From Amycolatopsis saalfeldensis (lineage in GTDB: Bacteria; Actinomycetota; Actinomycetes; Mycobacteriales; Pseudonocardiaceae), in NCBI RefSeq assembly GCF_900110575.1, contig NZ_FOEF01000005.1, positions 1-64,000 of the forward strand: a stretch of 64,000 nt of DNA, in the 5' to 3' direction. Numbering within the stretch: the first letter of the stretch is position 1; the number at the start of each line of letters is the position of its first letter. Below are positions 47,864 through 56,667 of this stretch, one piece after another. The translations under genes and the position numbers were made by a program. The notes under the pieces are model-generated. The model had not been told where the DNA came from. It made no database searches and saw only the letters and a list, made by a program, of their open reading frames with translations.

Positions 47864-48829
47864 ATGGTGATCGACAACGAGGTGCGCGTGCGCCGGCCGC
47901 GAAACCGGCTGGTCACGGGCCTGCTGCTGCTCGCCGGGGTGCCGTTTGCGCTGCTCACGGCCCTGCGCACGGTCGGCTACGACGGCGGCTGGTACACGCT
48001 GGCGCTGCTGTCCCTCACGCCGTACGCGGTGGTCTACGGCCTGCTGCTCGGCGGGCTGGCGCTCGCGCTGCGCCGCTGGTGGACGGGCGGGATCGCGCTC
48101 GCGATGGCCGTCCTGCTGGCGGTTTTCGTCACCCCGCGGGTGCTGGCCGACGACCAGCCCGCCGTCACCGGTCAGACGCTGCGCGTGATGTCGTCGAACC
48201 TCTACCTCGGCCGCGCCGACCCGCAAGCGATCGTGAACCTGGTCCGGGACAACCACATCGACGTGCTCAACCTGCTCGAGCTGACGCCGGCCGCGGTCGC
48301 CGGGCTGACGCAGGCGGGCCTGTTCGCACTGTTGCCGAATCGCGTGCTGCACCCGGCTTCCGGCGCGAACGGCTCCGGCATCGTCTCGCGGTTCCCGCTC
48401 ACCGAGGAGAACTACACGGGCGATTCCGCCGCGAAGCAGCCCGGCGCGCTGGCCGACCTCGGCGGGGGCACGACGGTGGAGCTGGTCGCGGTGCACCCGC
48501 TGTCCCCGGACAGCGGCGCGGACCAGTGGGAGGCCGAGATCAAGGACCTCTCGCGCGCCGCCGGCGAGCACGGCCTGCGGATCCTGGCCGGCGACTTCAA
48601 CGCGACGCTCGACCACGCCGCGTTGCAGACCGTCCTGACCCGCGGCTACCAGGACGCGGCCGATCAGCGCGGCGACGGCCTGCTGCCCACCTGGCCCGCC
48701 GGCCGGGTCCCGCTGGTGACCCTGGACCACGTGCTGGTCGACAAGCGCGCGGCCGTGCAGGACTACCGCGTGCTGGACGTGCCGGGCACCGACCACCGCG
48801 CGGTGTACGCGCAGGTGCGGCTGCCGTGA
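47864..48829 (+). CDS. Membrane-tethered endonuclease/exonuclease/phosphatase-fold protein
   Basis: The 321-residue protein has three N-terminal membrane helices (about 17-35, 43-65 and 70-92) and an extracellular EEP domain. That domain has MSSNLYLGRAD (motif with Asn), DVLNLLELTP (metal Glu), the AGDFNATLDH block and the terminal GTDHRAVYAQV (catalytic His). EEP proteins cleave phosphodiesters or phosphomonoesters in nucleic acids, lipids or sugars, so the substrate is unknown. ATG at 47864. Its stop overlaps the next gene's GTG. Confidence 0.85.
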   Translation: MVIDNEVRVRRPRNRLVTGLLLLAGVPFALLTALRTVGYDGGWYTLALLSLTPYAVVYGLLLGGLALALRRWWTGGIALAMAVLLAVFVTPRVLADDQPAVTGQTLRVMSSNLYLGRADPQAIVNLVRDNHIDVLNLLELTPAAVAGLTQAGLFALLPNRVLHPASGANGSGIVSRFPLTEENYTGDSAAKQPGALADLGGGTTVELVAVHPLSPDSGADQWEAEIKDLSRAAGEHGLRILAGDFNATLDHAALQTVLTRGYQDAADQRGDGLLPTWPAGRVPLVTLDHVLVDKRAAVQDYRVLDVPGTDHRAVYAQVRLP

Positions 48830-49275
48830 GCGTCGAGCTGAGGTCCGCTCGAGGACCGGCGGAATTCCCGAGGCTGCTGGAGATCTGGCGCAGCGCCGTC
48901 GAGGCCACGCACGACTTCCTGACGCCCGAAGACGTCGAGTACTACGCGGCGCTGATCCCGGGTTACCTGCCGGAAGTGGAGCTGACCGTGGCCGTGGTGG
49001 ACGGGCAGGCGGTCGGCTTCTCCGGCACCGGCGGCGGCGAGCTGCACATGCTCTTCGTGCACAACGACTTCCGCGGGCGCGGCGTCGGCACGGCACTGTT
49101 GCGTGCGGCGCTGGCGCGCTACCCGGCGTTGACCCTGGACGTCAACGAGCAGAACCCGCAGGCAGCCGGTTTCTGTGCGCGGCAAGGGTTTGTGGTCGCG
49201 GGCCGGTCTGAAACCGACGGTGAAGGCCGCCCGTTCCCGTTGCTGCACCTCAAGCGGCCGCTCACCCGAGACTGA
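48826..49275 (+). CDS. GNAT-family N-acetyltransferase
   Basis: The 149-residue enzyme shows the GNAT acetyl-CoA site (LHMLFVHNDFRGRGVGTALL, with the R/QxxGxG/A loop RGRGVG) followed by LDVNEQNPQAAGFCARQGF. It resembles the YjaB/YhhY kind that acetylates small amines, but the substrate is not evident. GTG at 48826 overlaps the EEP stop. Its last 14 bases overlap the convergent sirtuin-like gene. Confidence 0.88.
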   Translation: MSVELRSARGPAEFPRLLEIWRSAVEATHDFLTPEDVEYYAALIPGYLPEVELTVAVVDGQAVGFSGTGGGELHMLFVHNDFRGRGVGTALLRAALARYPALTLDVNEQNPQAAGFCARQGFVVAGRSETDGEGRPFPLLHLKRPLTRD

Positions 49276-50065
49276 GCAACGTCTCCAGCGCCCCGGCCGC
49301 GATCGAGACGCCGCGGCCGTGCCGGACTTCGGGCTCACGCGGGTTGATCCGGACCAGCGCGCCGTTCGCGGCACTGGCCAGCTCGGCGTACCGGCGGACG
49401 GTGGGCACGGCCTGCCCGGCGCCCAGCTCGACCACCACGAGGTCCCGGTGCTCCCGCCGCCACGCGGTCAGCTCGTCGAGCTGCTCCTCGCTGCGGTGCG
49501 GCACCCAGGAGAAGTCGCCGAACATCAGGATGTTGGGCCGGGCCAGGCCGCCGCAGCGTGGGCAGGACGGGAGCGGCGGCCGGGCGCGCATGGTCGCCTC
49601 GTCGATGTCGATGTCCACATCGGATGCCGGCCAGATCTCATCCGCGCAGCCGTCGACGCACTGGAGGTGGTGGATCGAGCCGTGCGCCTCGGCGACGCGC
49701 GGGAAGCCGGCCGCCTGGAACTGGCCGTCCACATTGGACGTGAACACGCGCGCGCCGCCGGGTTTCGCTTCGCCCCACGCGCGCAGCAGCTCGAATCCGC
49801 GATGCGGCACGGTCCGGCGGTACAGCGCGAGCCGGTGCCCGTAGAAGCCCCACGCCAGCTCGGGGTCGTCGGCGAAGTGCCGCGGGTCGGCCAGCTCTTC
49901 GAAGCGCAGGCCGAGCTGGGCGTACGGCGGGTAAGCCCGCCAGAACCCCTCGCCACCGCGGAAATCGGGCAGCCCGGAGTCCACGCCCATGCCGGCACCG
50001 GCGCAGACCAGCAACGCGCCGGCGCCGTGGATCAGCTCGGCCGCGCGGGTGAGTTCCTCACTCAC
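49262..50065 (-). CDS. Sirtuin (Sir2)-family NAD-dependent deacylase-like protein
   Basis: The 267-residue protein has the Sir2 NAD-binding motif GAGMGVDSGLPDFRG (residues 23-37), a TSNVDGQF block where TQNID is usual, the catalytic His region EAHGSIHHLQC, and two zinc Cys pairs (CVDGC and CPRCG). Sirtuins remove acyl groups from lysine using NAD+. The SNVDG wording and the shorter helix pattern suggest a divergent branch that could act on another substrate. GTG at 50065 overlaps the mhuD stop (50058-50060) by eight bases, so the two genes are translationally coupled. Confidence 0.85.
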   Translation of the reverse strand: MSEELTRAAELIHGAGALLVCAGAGMGVDSGLPDFRGGEGFWRAYPPYAQLGLRFEELADPRHFADDPELAWGFYGHRLALYRRTVPHRGFELLRAWGEAKPGGARVFTSNVDGQFQAAGFPRVAEAHGSIHHLQCVDGCADEIWPASDVDIDIDEATMRARPPLPSCPRCGGLARPNILMFGDFSWVPHRSEEQLDELTAWRREHRDLVVVELGAGQAVPTVRRYAELASAANGALVRINPREPEVRHGRGVSIAAGALETLLSLG

Positions 50066-50366
50066 CCGGCTTGGACGCCTGGACCACCTCGAACTCCAGC
50101 AGGTTCGCGCCGGAGGAAACCGGCTTCGCCCGCTCGCCCGCGTGGGCCTCGCGCGCCGGTCCGGCCGCCCAGGCCTGGTAAGCCTCTTCCGTCTCCCACT
50201 TCGTGTAGACGAAGTAGCGCGTCTCGCCGGAGATCGGGCGGAGGAGCTCGAAGCCGAGGAAGCCCTCCTGGTTGTCGACGGCGTGCAGCCGCGCGGCGAA
50301 GCGCTTCTCCAGCTCGGGGCCGGCGCCTTCGGGGACCTCGATTGCGTTGATCTTGACCACTGCCAT
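50058..50366 (-). CDS. mhuD: Heme-degrading monooxygenase (MhuD-type)
   Basis: The 102-residue ABM-fold protein is close to M. tuberculosis MhuD (Rv3592) along most of its length, for example VVKINAIEVPEGAGPELEKR and GANLLEFEVV. The functional residues Asn7, Trp66 and His75 occupy the same positions. MhuD splits heme to mycobilin and frees iron without carbon monoxide. This placement also fits the conserved order clpC, mhuD, hydrolase, mutY, can. ATG at 50366; divergent from the AAA ATPase. Confidence 0.9.
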   Translation of the reverse strand: MAVVKINAIEVPEGAGPELEKRFAARLHAVDNQEGFLGFELLRPISGETRYFVYTKWETEEAYQAWAAGPAREAHAGERAKPVSSGANLLEFEVVQASKPGE

Positions 50367-50429
50367 GCCCCCAGCCTACTGACCCTCCCCGACAGTCGGC
50401 CCGGCCTGAGGGGTCCGATCCGTGTCACC

Positions 50430-51842
50430 ATGGGAGGCATGGGGGAAGAACACGAGCTCGCCCGCGACTTTCAGCGCCTCGTCAAAGCCGCCGCCGATTC
50501 GGTCGCGGGAGGCCAGTCCAACGAGCTGATCGACCGGGTCACCGGGCACCTCGGCGTGCCGCTGGCGCAGGCGCTGGTCGTCACGCGCGTCTTCGAGGAC
50601 TGGGAGCACGCGAACATCCAGGCCGGCGTCGACGCGTACCTCGCCGAGCACGGCACGGTCACCGACTGGTTCGGCATCGCCGGCGGGCAGCGTGGCCACG
50701 AGGACCTGGTGGGCATGCTGGTCGCCGGGCGGAACCACGGGCTGTACGAGCTGGGCGCGGTCGACTACCGCACGGCGGCGGTCGGGCCCGAGGCGGCGGC
50801 GGACGTGGTGCAGCTCGGCCTGGTGGGCACCGTCGCGCCGGACGGCGCCCGGGTGCTGATCGGCGTCCGCGGCGCGAATCCCCAGTACGGCCAGATGCAG
50901 TGCCGGCTGGAGGTGCTCTCGGGCAGTCGCGCGGCGGCCACCGCGGCGCGCGACCGCATCGAGCAGCTGATGGTCGAGCACGACGTGCTGCGCGGCCAGG
51001 TGCTGGCGTTCGGCGTCAGCGAGCACCGTGGCAACGAGCTGCTCACCTTCCTGCCCCGCCCAGCGCTGGACGAGGGTGAGGTGGTGCTGCCCGAGGGCGT
51101 GCTGGACGCCGTCGAGCGGCACACCATCGGCATCGCCGAGCAGGGCGCACGGCTGCTCGCCGCCGGCCAGCACCTCAAGCGCGGCCTGCTGCTGCACGGG
51201 CCGCCCGGCACCGGGAAGACCCACACCGTCCGGTATCTGATGGGGCGGCTGCCCGGCAGCACGGTGGTGGTCCTGACCGGCACGGCGATGCGTTTCGTCG
51301 CCAAGGCGGCCACTCTCGCGCGCCGGCTCCAGCCGAGCGTGGTCGTGGTCGAGGACGTCGACCTGATCGCCGAGGACCGCAGCCACCACTCGGGCGGCGG
51401 CCCGCTGCTGTTCAGCCTGCTCGACGCGATGGACGGCGTGGGCGGCGACGCCGACGTCACGTTCCTGCTCACCACCAACCGCGCGAGCCAGCTGGAGAAG
51501 GCGCTGGCCGACCGGCCGGGCCGGGTGGACCTGGCCGTCGAGATCCCGCTCCCCGACGCCGCCGGCCGCGCCGCGCTGCTGCAGCTGTACTCCCGCGGGT
51601 TGAACGTGACCGCCGACCTGGCGCCGATCGTCGAGGCCACCGCGGGCGTCACGGCTTCGTTCGTGAAGGAATTGCTGCGCCGCGCGGCTCTGCGCGCCAT
51701 CACCGTCCGGCCGGACGACCCGCAGGTCACGGTCGTCGACGCCGACCTGACGGAGGCGCTGGCCGAGATGAAGGACGCTCGTGGCGCGCTGACCCGCTCG
51801 CTGCTCGGCAGCTCCGATCAGGAACGCAGGGAGCCGGGGTAG
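50430..51842 (+). CDS. AAA-family ATPase
   Basis: The 470-residue protein has an N-terminal domain of about 230 residues with no known family, then a single AAA module. Walker A is GPPGTGKTH, Walker B VVVVEDVDLIAED, the second-region motif FLLTTNRASQLEKAL, and the arginine region ADRPGRVDLAVEIPLPD. The module resembles proteasomal/FtsH/Bcs1-like AAA, yet it has no protease domain or membrane helix. The role is unknown; remodelling of a protein is likely. The start is unsure (ATG at 50430 or 50439). It overlaps the convergent M1 peptidase by 25 bases. Confidence 0.8.
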   Translation: MGGMGEEHELARDFQRLVKAAADSVAGGQSNELIDRVTGHLGVPLAQALVVTRVFEDWEHANIQAGVDAYLAEHGTVTDWFGIAGGQRGHEDLVGMLVAGRNHGLYELGAVDYRTAAVGPEAAADVVQLGLVGTVAPDGARVLIGVRGANPQYGQMQCRLEVLSGSRAAATAARDRIEQLMVEHDVLRGQVLAFGVSEHRGNELLTFLPRPALDEGEVVLPEGVLDAVERHTIGIAEQGARLLAAGQHLKRGLLLHGPPGTGKTHTVRYLMGRLPGSTVVVLTGTAMRFVAKAATLARRLQPSVVVVEDVDLIAEDRSHHSGGGPLLFSLLDAMDGVGGDADVTFLLTTNRASQLEKALADRPGRVDLAVEIPLPDAAGRAALLQLYSRGLNVTADLAPIVEATAGVTASFVKELLRRAALRAITVRPDDPQVTVVDADLTEALAEMKDARGALTRSLLGSSDQERREPG

Positions 51843-53230
51843 AGGTCGGCGTCGTCCGGCCGTTTCGCGCCGCGGAACCAGTCGTCGACGAACGCGGTCA
51901 GGTTCTGCCCGCTGACCTTCGACACCAGCTGCTCGAACTGGTCCCACGTCGCGTTGCCGTGGCGGTGCTCGGCGGGCCACTCGTGCAGCAGCCGGTCGAA
52001 CGCCGTCTCGCCCATCCGCCGCCGCAGCGCGTGCATGGCGAGGATGCCCTTGTCGTACACGCCTTCGAACTCGTGGCCGGCCCCCATCCCGGTGAGCTTC
52101 TGGCTCCAGAAGTCCGTGCTGTCGTGGGTGATTTCGACGGCCGCGCGGTAACGGTCGTCCAGGTTCTGGCCCTCGCGCTCGGCCCAGAGCCACTGCGCGT
52201 ACGACGCGAAGCACTCGTTCAAGCAGATGTCCGACCAGGAATCCAGCGAAACCGAATCGCCGAACCACTGGTGCGCGTTCTCGTGCACCAGGGTGAGCAG
52301 CTCGGCCCACTTCGCGTACGTCGGACGCGTCTGCGTCTCCAGCGAGAAGTGGATGTCCTCGTCGAGGTAGATCCCGCCGGCGGCGCTCTGCGGGTACGGG
52401 CCGAACTTGCCGGCCAGGAAGGCCAGCACGTCGGGCAGCTGGCTCCCGGTGCCTTCGCGGGCCTCGGCGCCCGGCGCGTACGCGGACACCACGGGCGTCC
52501 CGTCCGGCAGCGTCGAACGCTCCACGGTGAACTTGTCGATCGCGATGGTGGTGAGGTAGCTGGCGATCGGGTTCGGCTCGGTCCACGTGCTGGTCGTCTT
52601 CCCGGCCGTCGTCGAGCTGCCCTGCTCACGGCCGTTGGAGATCACCGTCCAGCCCGCCGGCACGTGCGCGGTAAGGGTGAAGGTCGCCTTGTCACGCGGG
52701 GTTTCGTTGACCGGGAACCAGAACGCCGCCGAGTGCGGCTCGCCCACCATGTACGCGCCGCCGTCCGCCGAGCGGCTCCAGCCGTTCTCGCTGGCGCCCT
52801 CGTGCGCGGTCTTCGACGGGTCCCCGCCGTAACGGACCCGGGTGTGGAACGTCGTTCCCGCGCGCAGCGGCGAAGGCGGCGTGACCACCAGCTTGAGGGC
52901 CTTGTCACGGCTGAACTTCGCCGGGCCGCCGTCGATCTCGACCGACTGCACGTCGAGGCCGCGCAGGTCGAGGTCGAAGCGGCTGAGGTCCTGGGTGGCC
53001 TTCGCCGTCACCGTGGTGTCGCCGTCGAGGCGCCCGCTCGCCGGGTCGTAACCGACGCCGACGTGGTAATCGAGCGCGTCGTAACCGCCGTTGCCGTCGC
53101 CGGGGTAGTACGGATCGCCCGCGCCGGCGGCGCCCGCCGTGGGATGCATCGGCGGCGGATCGTCCGTACTGCACGCGGAAAGCGCGAGCACGCCGACGAG
53201 GGCGATGGCGACGAGGCGGCGGCTGCGCAT
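51818..53230 (-). CDS. M1-family metallopeptidase, lipoprotein (copy 2)
   Basis: The 470-residue enzyme is anchored by a lipobox (VLALSACS, Cys20). It has the M1 layout with HENAH at 316-320 and Glu339 in CLNECFASYAQ, and FSLETQTRPTYAKW at the substrate loop. It is a paralogue of the secreted peptidase at 41068. The difference is in location: copy 2 stays on the membrane, copy 1 is released. ATG at 53230. It is divergent from the hydrolase at 53289. Confidence 0.88.
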   Translation of the reverse strand: MRSRRLVAIALVGVLALSACSTDDPPPMHPTAGAAGAGDPYYPGDGNGGYDALDYHVGVGYDPASGRLDGDTTVTAKATQDLSRFDLDLRGLDVQSVEIDGGPAKFSRDKALKLVVTPPSPLRAGTTFHTRVRYGGDPSKTAHEGASENGWSRSADGGAYMVGEPHSAAFWFPVNETPRDKATFTLTAHVPAGWTVISNGREQGSSTTAGKTTSTWTEPNPIASYLTTIAIDKFTVERSTLPDGTPVVSAYAPGAEAREGTGSQLPDVLAFLAGKFGPYPQSAAGGIYLDEDIHFSLETQTRPTYAKWAELLTLVHENAHQWFGDSVSLDSWSDICLNECFASYAQWLWAEREGQNLDDRYRAAVEITHDSTDFWSQKLTGMGAGHEFEGVYDKGILAMHALRRRMGETAFDRLLHEWPAEHRHGNATWDQFEQLVSKVSGQNLTAFVDDWFRGAKRPDDADLYPGSLRS

Positions 53231-53288
53231 CGTTCCACCCTAAGCGGTGCGATGTGATTGGCTGGCTGGCAAACGGGCGGGAGACACG

Positions 53289-54041
53289 ATGCGACCAGGG
53301 CTGATCCACTTCGGCGGCGACTCCGGCACGGGCGTGTCGGTGGTCTTGCTGCACGGGCTGATGGGCCGAGCCCGGACGTGGTGGCGGGTCGCGCAGTGGC
53401 TCAAGCCGTACGGCGAGGTGTACGGCCTCGACGCGCGGGGCCACGGCCGCGCGCCGCGCACCGGGCCGTGGACCACGGAGCAGTTCGCCGCCGACGTCGC
53501 CGAGGTGCTGCGCGAGATCGGCCCGAGCGTGCTGATCGGGCACTCCATGGGCGGGCTGCACGCGTGGGCGACGGCGGCGGCGCACCCGGACCTGGTGCGC
53601 GCCGTGGTCAGCGAGGATTTCGCGCCCGACCAGCGCGGCCGCACCGTGGAGACCTGGCGGGGCTACTTCGAAAGCTGGCCGTCGGCGTTCGAATCGCTCG
53701 CCCACGTCCGCGAGTTCTTCGGCCCGGCGGGCGACTACTTCACCGAGTGCGTCGAGGAGCGCGACGACGGGTACCACCTGCTCGCCGACCTGCCGGACCT
53801 CTACGAGATCGCCGCCGAGTGGGGCCGCCGCGACTACTGGTCCATTGTGGACGGAATCCGGTGCCCGCTGCTGGTCGTGGAGGGCGAGGACACGGCCATG
53901 CCGGCCGGCCAGCAGGCCGCGGTCGCCGAGCGGGTGCCGGGCGCGCGGCACTTCGTCGTCCCCGGCTCGGCGCACCTGCCGCACGCCGAGGCGCCGGAGA
54001 CCTACCGCGGGGCCGTCGAGGCGTTCCTGGCCGGGCTTTAG
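53289..54041 (+). CDS. Alpha/beta hydrolase
   Basis: A 250-residue enzyme of the alpha/beta hydrolase fold. VVLLHGLMGRARTW forms the oxyanion loop, LIGHSMGGLHAWA holds the nucleophile Ser, EGEDTAMPA carries the acid and GSAHLPHAEAPE the His. Substrate unknown. It corresponds in position to Rv3591c of M. tuberculosis. ATG at 53289 follows GGGAG. Confidence 0.88.
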   Translation: MRPGLIHFGGDSGTGVSVVLLHGLMGRARTWWRVAQWLKPYGEVYGLDARGHGRAPRTGPWTTEQFAADVAEVLREIGPSVLIGHSMGGLHAWATAAAHPDLVRAVVSEDFAPDQRGRTVETWRGYFESWPSAFESLAHVREFFGPAGDYFTECVEERDDGYHLLADLPDLYEIAAEWGRRDYWSIVDGIRCPLLVVEGEDTAMPAGQQAAVAERVPGARHFVVPGSAHLPHAEAPETYRGAVEAFLAGL

Positions 54042-54096
54042 GGCCTGGCCCGGTCGGCCACGTGTACCGCCCTCGCTGGCACACGTGACCGCCGGA

Positions 54097-55062
54097 TCAG
54101 CGTGACGAGGCCAGCTCGGCCCGCCACGCCGCTGTCGAGCGGCCGGACGGCACGATCAGCGGCCAGACGTCCGAGCCGAGGAAACCCGATTCGTCGGCCG
54201 CTTTCGCCGCCGTGCAGCTGTCCCGGGAGAGGCCGTGCGCGGCGGCCAGCGCGGTCACGGCGTCCTTTGTGGACCGGCCGAACACCCCGTCGGCCGGCAC
54301 GCCGAACCCGGCGGCGCGCAGGAACGTCTGCGCGGTACGCACGTTCGGTCCGGTATCGCCGGGTTTGAGCAGGGGCCACTCCGGCGCGTCCGCACGCGAG
54401 ACGGCCACGCCCAGCACGCCGCCGACCGCCGTCCGCAGCTCCGGGAGCCGGTTGTAGAGCACCTGGCCGCAGCACTCGGTGGAGTTGAAGTCGCGGTGGC
54501 CCTTGATGAAATCGGGGGTGATGCCGTACTGGTCGGCGATGTAGGCGATCAGCTTGACCAGCGAGTTCCACAGCGCCACCGGCACGTCGACGCTGGTGTA
54601 CAGGCCCTCGTTCTCGATGCCGAGGCACTCGCTGTTGTGGTCGGCGACGTTCGCGCCCTGCACGTGCTGCGTGCCGCCGCGCAGGATCTCCAGGCTGCGG
54701 TGCCTGCCCTCGGTGACGTACCCGCCGCGGCTGTTCGTGAACTGCTGGCCGGTGTCGATCCAGCCGCGGGTGTCCATGTGGAAGTTCTGGATGTCGCGGG
54801 AGATCTGCAGCGCGTGGGCCAGCGAGTAGTCGGTGTTGTTGCCCGGGTCGACGGTGTGGTGCACGACGATGTAGGTCGGCTTGTGGTTCTCCACCACGAT
54901 CGCGCCGGACGCGGGCCGCGCGTTCCACTCCGACGTCGGGTGGATGTCCGGCACGGCCTGGTCACTGGCGCTCGCGGTGCGCGCGGCGGCCAGCCCCAGC
55001 GCGCCGGCCGCGGTGATCGTGAGCCCGCCCCGGAGAACGGCGCGGCGAGTCGGTTCCCCCAT
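54097..55062 (-). CDS. Tat-exported peptidoglycan amidase (PGRP fold) with C-terminal binding domain
   Basis: The 321-residue protein starts with a twin-arginine signal (TRRAVLRGGLTITAAGALG). An amidase/PGRP domain (about 40-210) has zinc ligands in YIVVHHTVDPG and GHRDFNSTECCG. The C-terminal part (about 230-290: LLKPGDTGPNVRTAQTFLRAAGF...DGVFGRSTKDAV) is a peptidoglycan-binding repeat. Such enzymes cleave the amide between muramic acid and the stem peptide. It is downstream of mutY on the same strand, but 90 bases away. Confidence 0.88.
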   Translation of the reverse strand: MGEPTRRAVLRGGLTITAAGALGLAAARTASASDQAVPDIHPTSEWNARPASGAIVVENHKPTYIVVHHTVDPGNNTDYSLAHALQISRDIQNFHMDTRGWIDTGQQFTNSRGGYVTEGRHRSLEILRGGTQHVQGANVADHNSECLGIENEGLYTSVDVPVALWNSLVKLIAYIADQYGITPDFIKGHRDFNSTECCGQVLYNRLPELRTAVGGVLGVAVSRADAPEWPLLKPGDTGPNVRTAQTFLRAAGFGVPADGVFGRSTKDAVTALAAAHGLSRDSCTAAKAADESGFLGSDVWPLIVPSGRSTAAWRAELASSR

Positions 55063-55152
55063 TGCGAAATCCCTCCGCCGGAACTGCGTCGGGGGGAAAC
55101 TAACCCGGAGGCAAGATCATGACAACTTCTTACCGACTTTCGTCGTAACGCG

Positions 55153-56055
55153 TTAGTGTTCCCCGGGCAGCGCGAACAGCCCGCCGGACGTCTGTTCCAG
55201 CAGCCCGTCGACCAGCAACGAGTCGAGGCACCGGTCGCGCTGCCCGGCCTCGTGCCAGACGAGGTCGAGGCGGCCCTTGTCCACCGGGCCTTCGCTGCCG
55301 CGCAGCACGTCGAGCAGCAGACCGCGCACCTGCCGGTCGGTGCCCGCGAACTTCTGCACAGGCTTGGCCGGCCCGGCGTACGCGGGTTTGCCGGCGCGCT
55401 GCCACGCGCAATCCTCGTAGATCGGGCAGTCGGCGCAGCGCGGCGAACGCGCGGTGCAGATCAGCGCGCCCAGCTCCATCAGCGCGGCCGACATCTTCGC
55501 CGCGGGCGCGTCCTCCGCCGGCAGCAGCACCTCGACGTCGGCCATGTCGCGGGTGTTGGACGCCGGACCCGCGTCGCCGGCGCCGTGCACGGCTCGCGCG
55601 ACCACACGTCGCACATTGGTGTCCACCACCGGCGCGCGCTTGCCGTACGCGAAGGCCACCACCGCCCGTGCGGTGTAGGCGCCGATGCCCGGCAACGCGA
55701 GCAGAGTGTCCACATCGGACGGCACGACGTCGCCGTGCTCGGCCGCGACCACCGTGGCCGCCGCGTGCAGCCGCAGCGCGCGACGCGGGTAGCCGAGCTT
55801 GCCCCACGCGCGCACCACCTCGCCGGTGGTCTCCGCGGCCAGCGCCGAGGGCACCGGCCAGCGCGCCATCCACTCCAGCCAGATCGGCTGGACCCGCGCG
55901 ACCGGCGTCTGCTGGAGCATGATCTCGCTGACCAGCACACCCCACGCCGTGCAGTCCGGCTCCCGCCACGGCAGGTCCCGCCCTTGTTCGGCGAACCAGT
56001 CGAGCAGCACATCCGCGTCCACAGTCACCCGGACAGTGAAGCCGATGCGGTTCAC
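55153..56055 (-). CDS. mutY: A/G-specific adenine glycosylase
   Basis: The 300-residue DNA repair enzyme removes adenine mispaired with 8-oxoguanine. SEIMLQQTPVARV carries the catalytic Glu, the helix-hairpin-helix reads LPGIGAYTARAVVAFAYG, VVDTNVRRV has the Asp, and the iron-sulfur cluster Cys are in LICTARSPRCADCPIYEDC. The C-terminal MutT-like domain is reduced. GTG at 56055 overlaps the carbonic anhydrase stop. The mutY-can pair matches Rv3589/Rv3588c, although in M. tuberculosis the two are on opposite strands. Confidence 0.93.
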   Translation of the reverse strand: MNRIGFTVRVTVDADVLLDWFAEQGRDLPWREPDCTAWGVLVSEIMLQQTPVARVQPIWLEWMARWPVPSALAAETTGEVVRAWGKLGYPRRALRLHAAATVVAAEHGDVVPSDVDTLLALPGIGAYTARAVVAFAYGKRAPVVDTNVRRVVARAVHGAGDAGPASNTRDMADVEVLLPAEDAPAAKMSAALMELGALICTARSPRCADCPIYEDCAWQRAGKPAYAGPAKPVQKFAGTDRQVRGLLLDVLRGSEGPVDKGRLDLVWHEAGQRDRCLDSLLVDGLLEQTSGGLFALPGEH

Positions 56056-56543
56056 TCCACCTCGGTCAGGCTCCCGGTCTTCACGTCGTAGACGAAACCG
56101 CGCACGTTGTCGGTGTGGGCCAGGAAGTCGCTGCGCCGCACCCGCTCGATCGACACCCGCACGCTGTCCTCGACCTTGCGGAACGCCTCGACCGACCAGG
56201 TCGGGCGCAGCCCGGTGGCCTGCTCCAGCTCGTCCTTGAAGTCGTCCTCGGTGACCATCGAGAGGCCGCAGTTGGTGTGCTGGACGATCAGCACCTCGCG
56301 GGTGCCGAGCTTGCGCTGGGAAAGCGCCAGCGAGCGGATCATGTCGTCGGTGACCACGCCGCCGCCGTTGCGCAGCACGTGGGCCTCGCCTTGGATCAGG
56401 CCGAAGATCTCGAACACCCGCACCCGGGCGTCCATGCAGGTCAGGATGGCGACCTGCAACGAGGGCTTGGGCGAGGAGCGGTCGCCGGGCACGACGTTGC
56501 CGAGTTCCTCGTTACGCTTGAGCAAGATGTCGATGGAGGTCAT
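56052..56543 (-). CDS. can: Beta-carbonic anhydrase
   Basis: The 163-residue enzyme hydrates CO2. Zinc ligands are in ILTCMDARV (Cys with Asp-Arg dyad) and VQHTNCGLS (His and Cys), and the VLRNGGGVVTDD block is typical. It belongs to the small beta class. ATG at 56543 with GGAAGG five bases upstream is chosen; a GTG two codons earlier overlaps the ribosome site. It is coupled to mutY. Confidence 0.93.
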   Translation of the reverse strand: MTSIDILLKRNEELGNVVPGDRSSPKPSLQVAILTCMDARVRVFEIFGLIQGEAHVLRNGGGVVTDDMIRSLALSQRKLGTREVLIVQHTNCGLSMVTEDDFKDELEQATGLRPTWSVEAFRKVEDSVRVSIERVRRSDFLAHTDNVRGFVYDVKTGSLTEVE

Positions 56544-56667
56544 GGTCACCTTCCGGCCACACTTCCCCGACTACGCGGGCGGTCCCTCCCATGGAACCCG
56601 GCCGCGGCCCCGGACACAATGCGATAGGTGCGAAGTCACGGTGAATCAGGGGGCCGGGAGGGCGGTC

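Noticed and set aside
53247..53288. Longer start for the alpha/beta hydrolase (14 extra codons)
   Set aside because: The ATG at 53289 has a good ribosome site (GGGAG), and the extension overlaps the promoter of the divergent peptidase.
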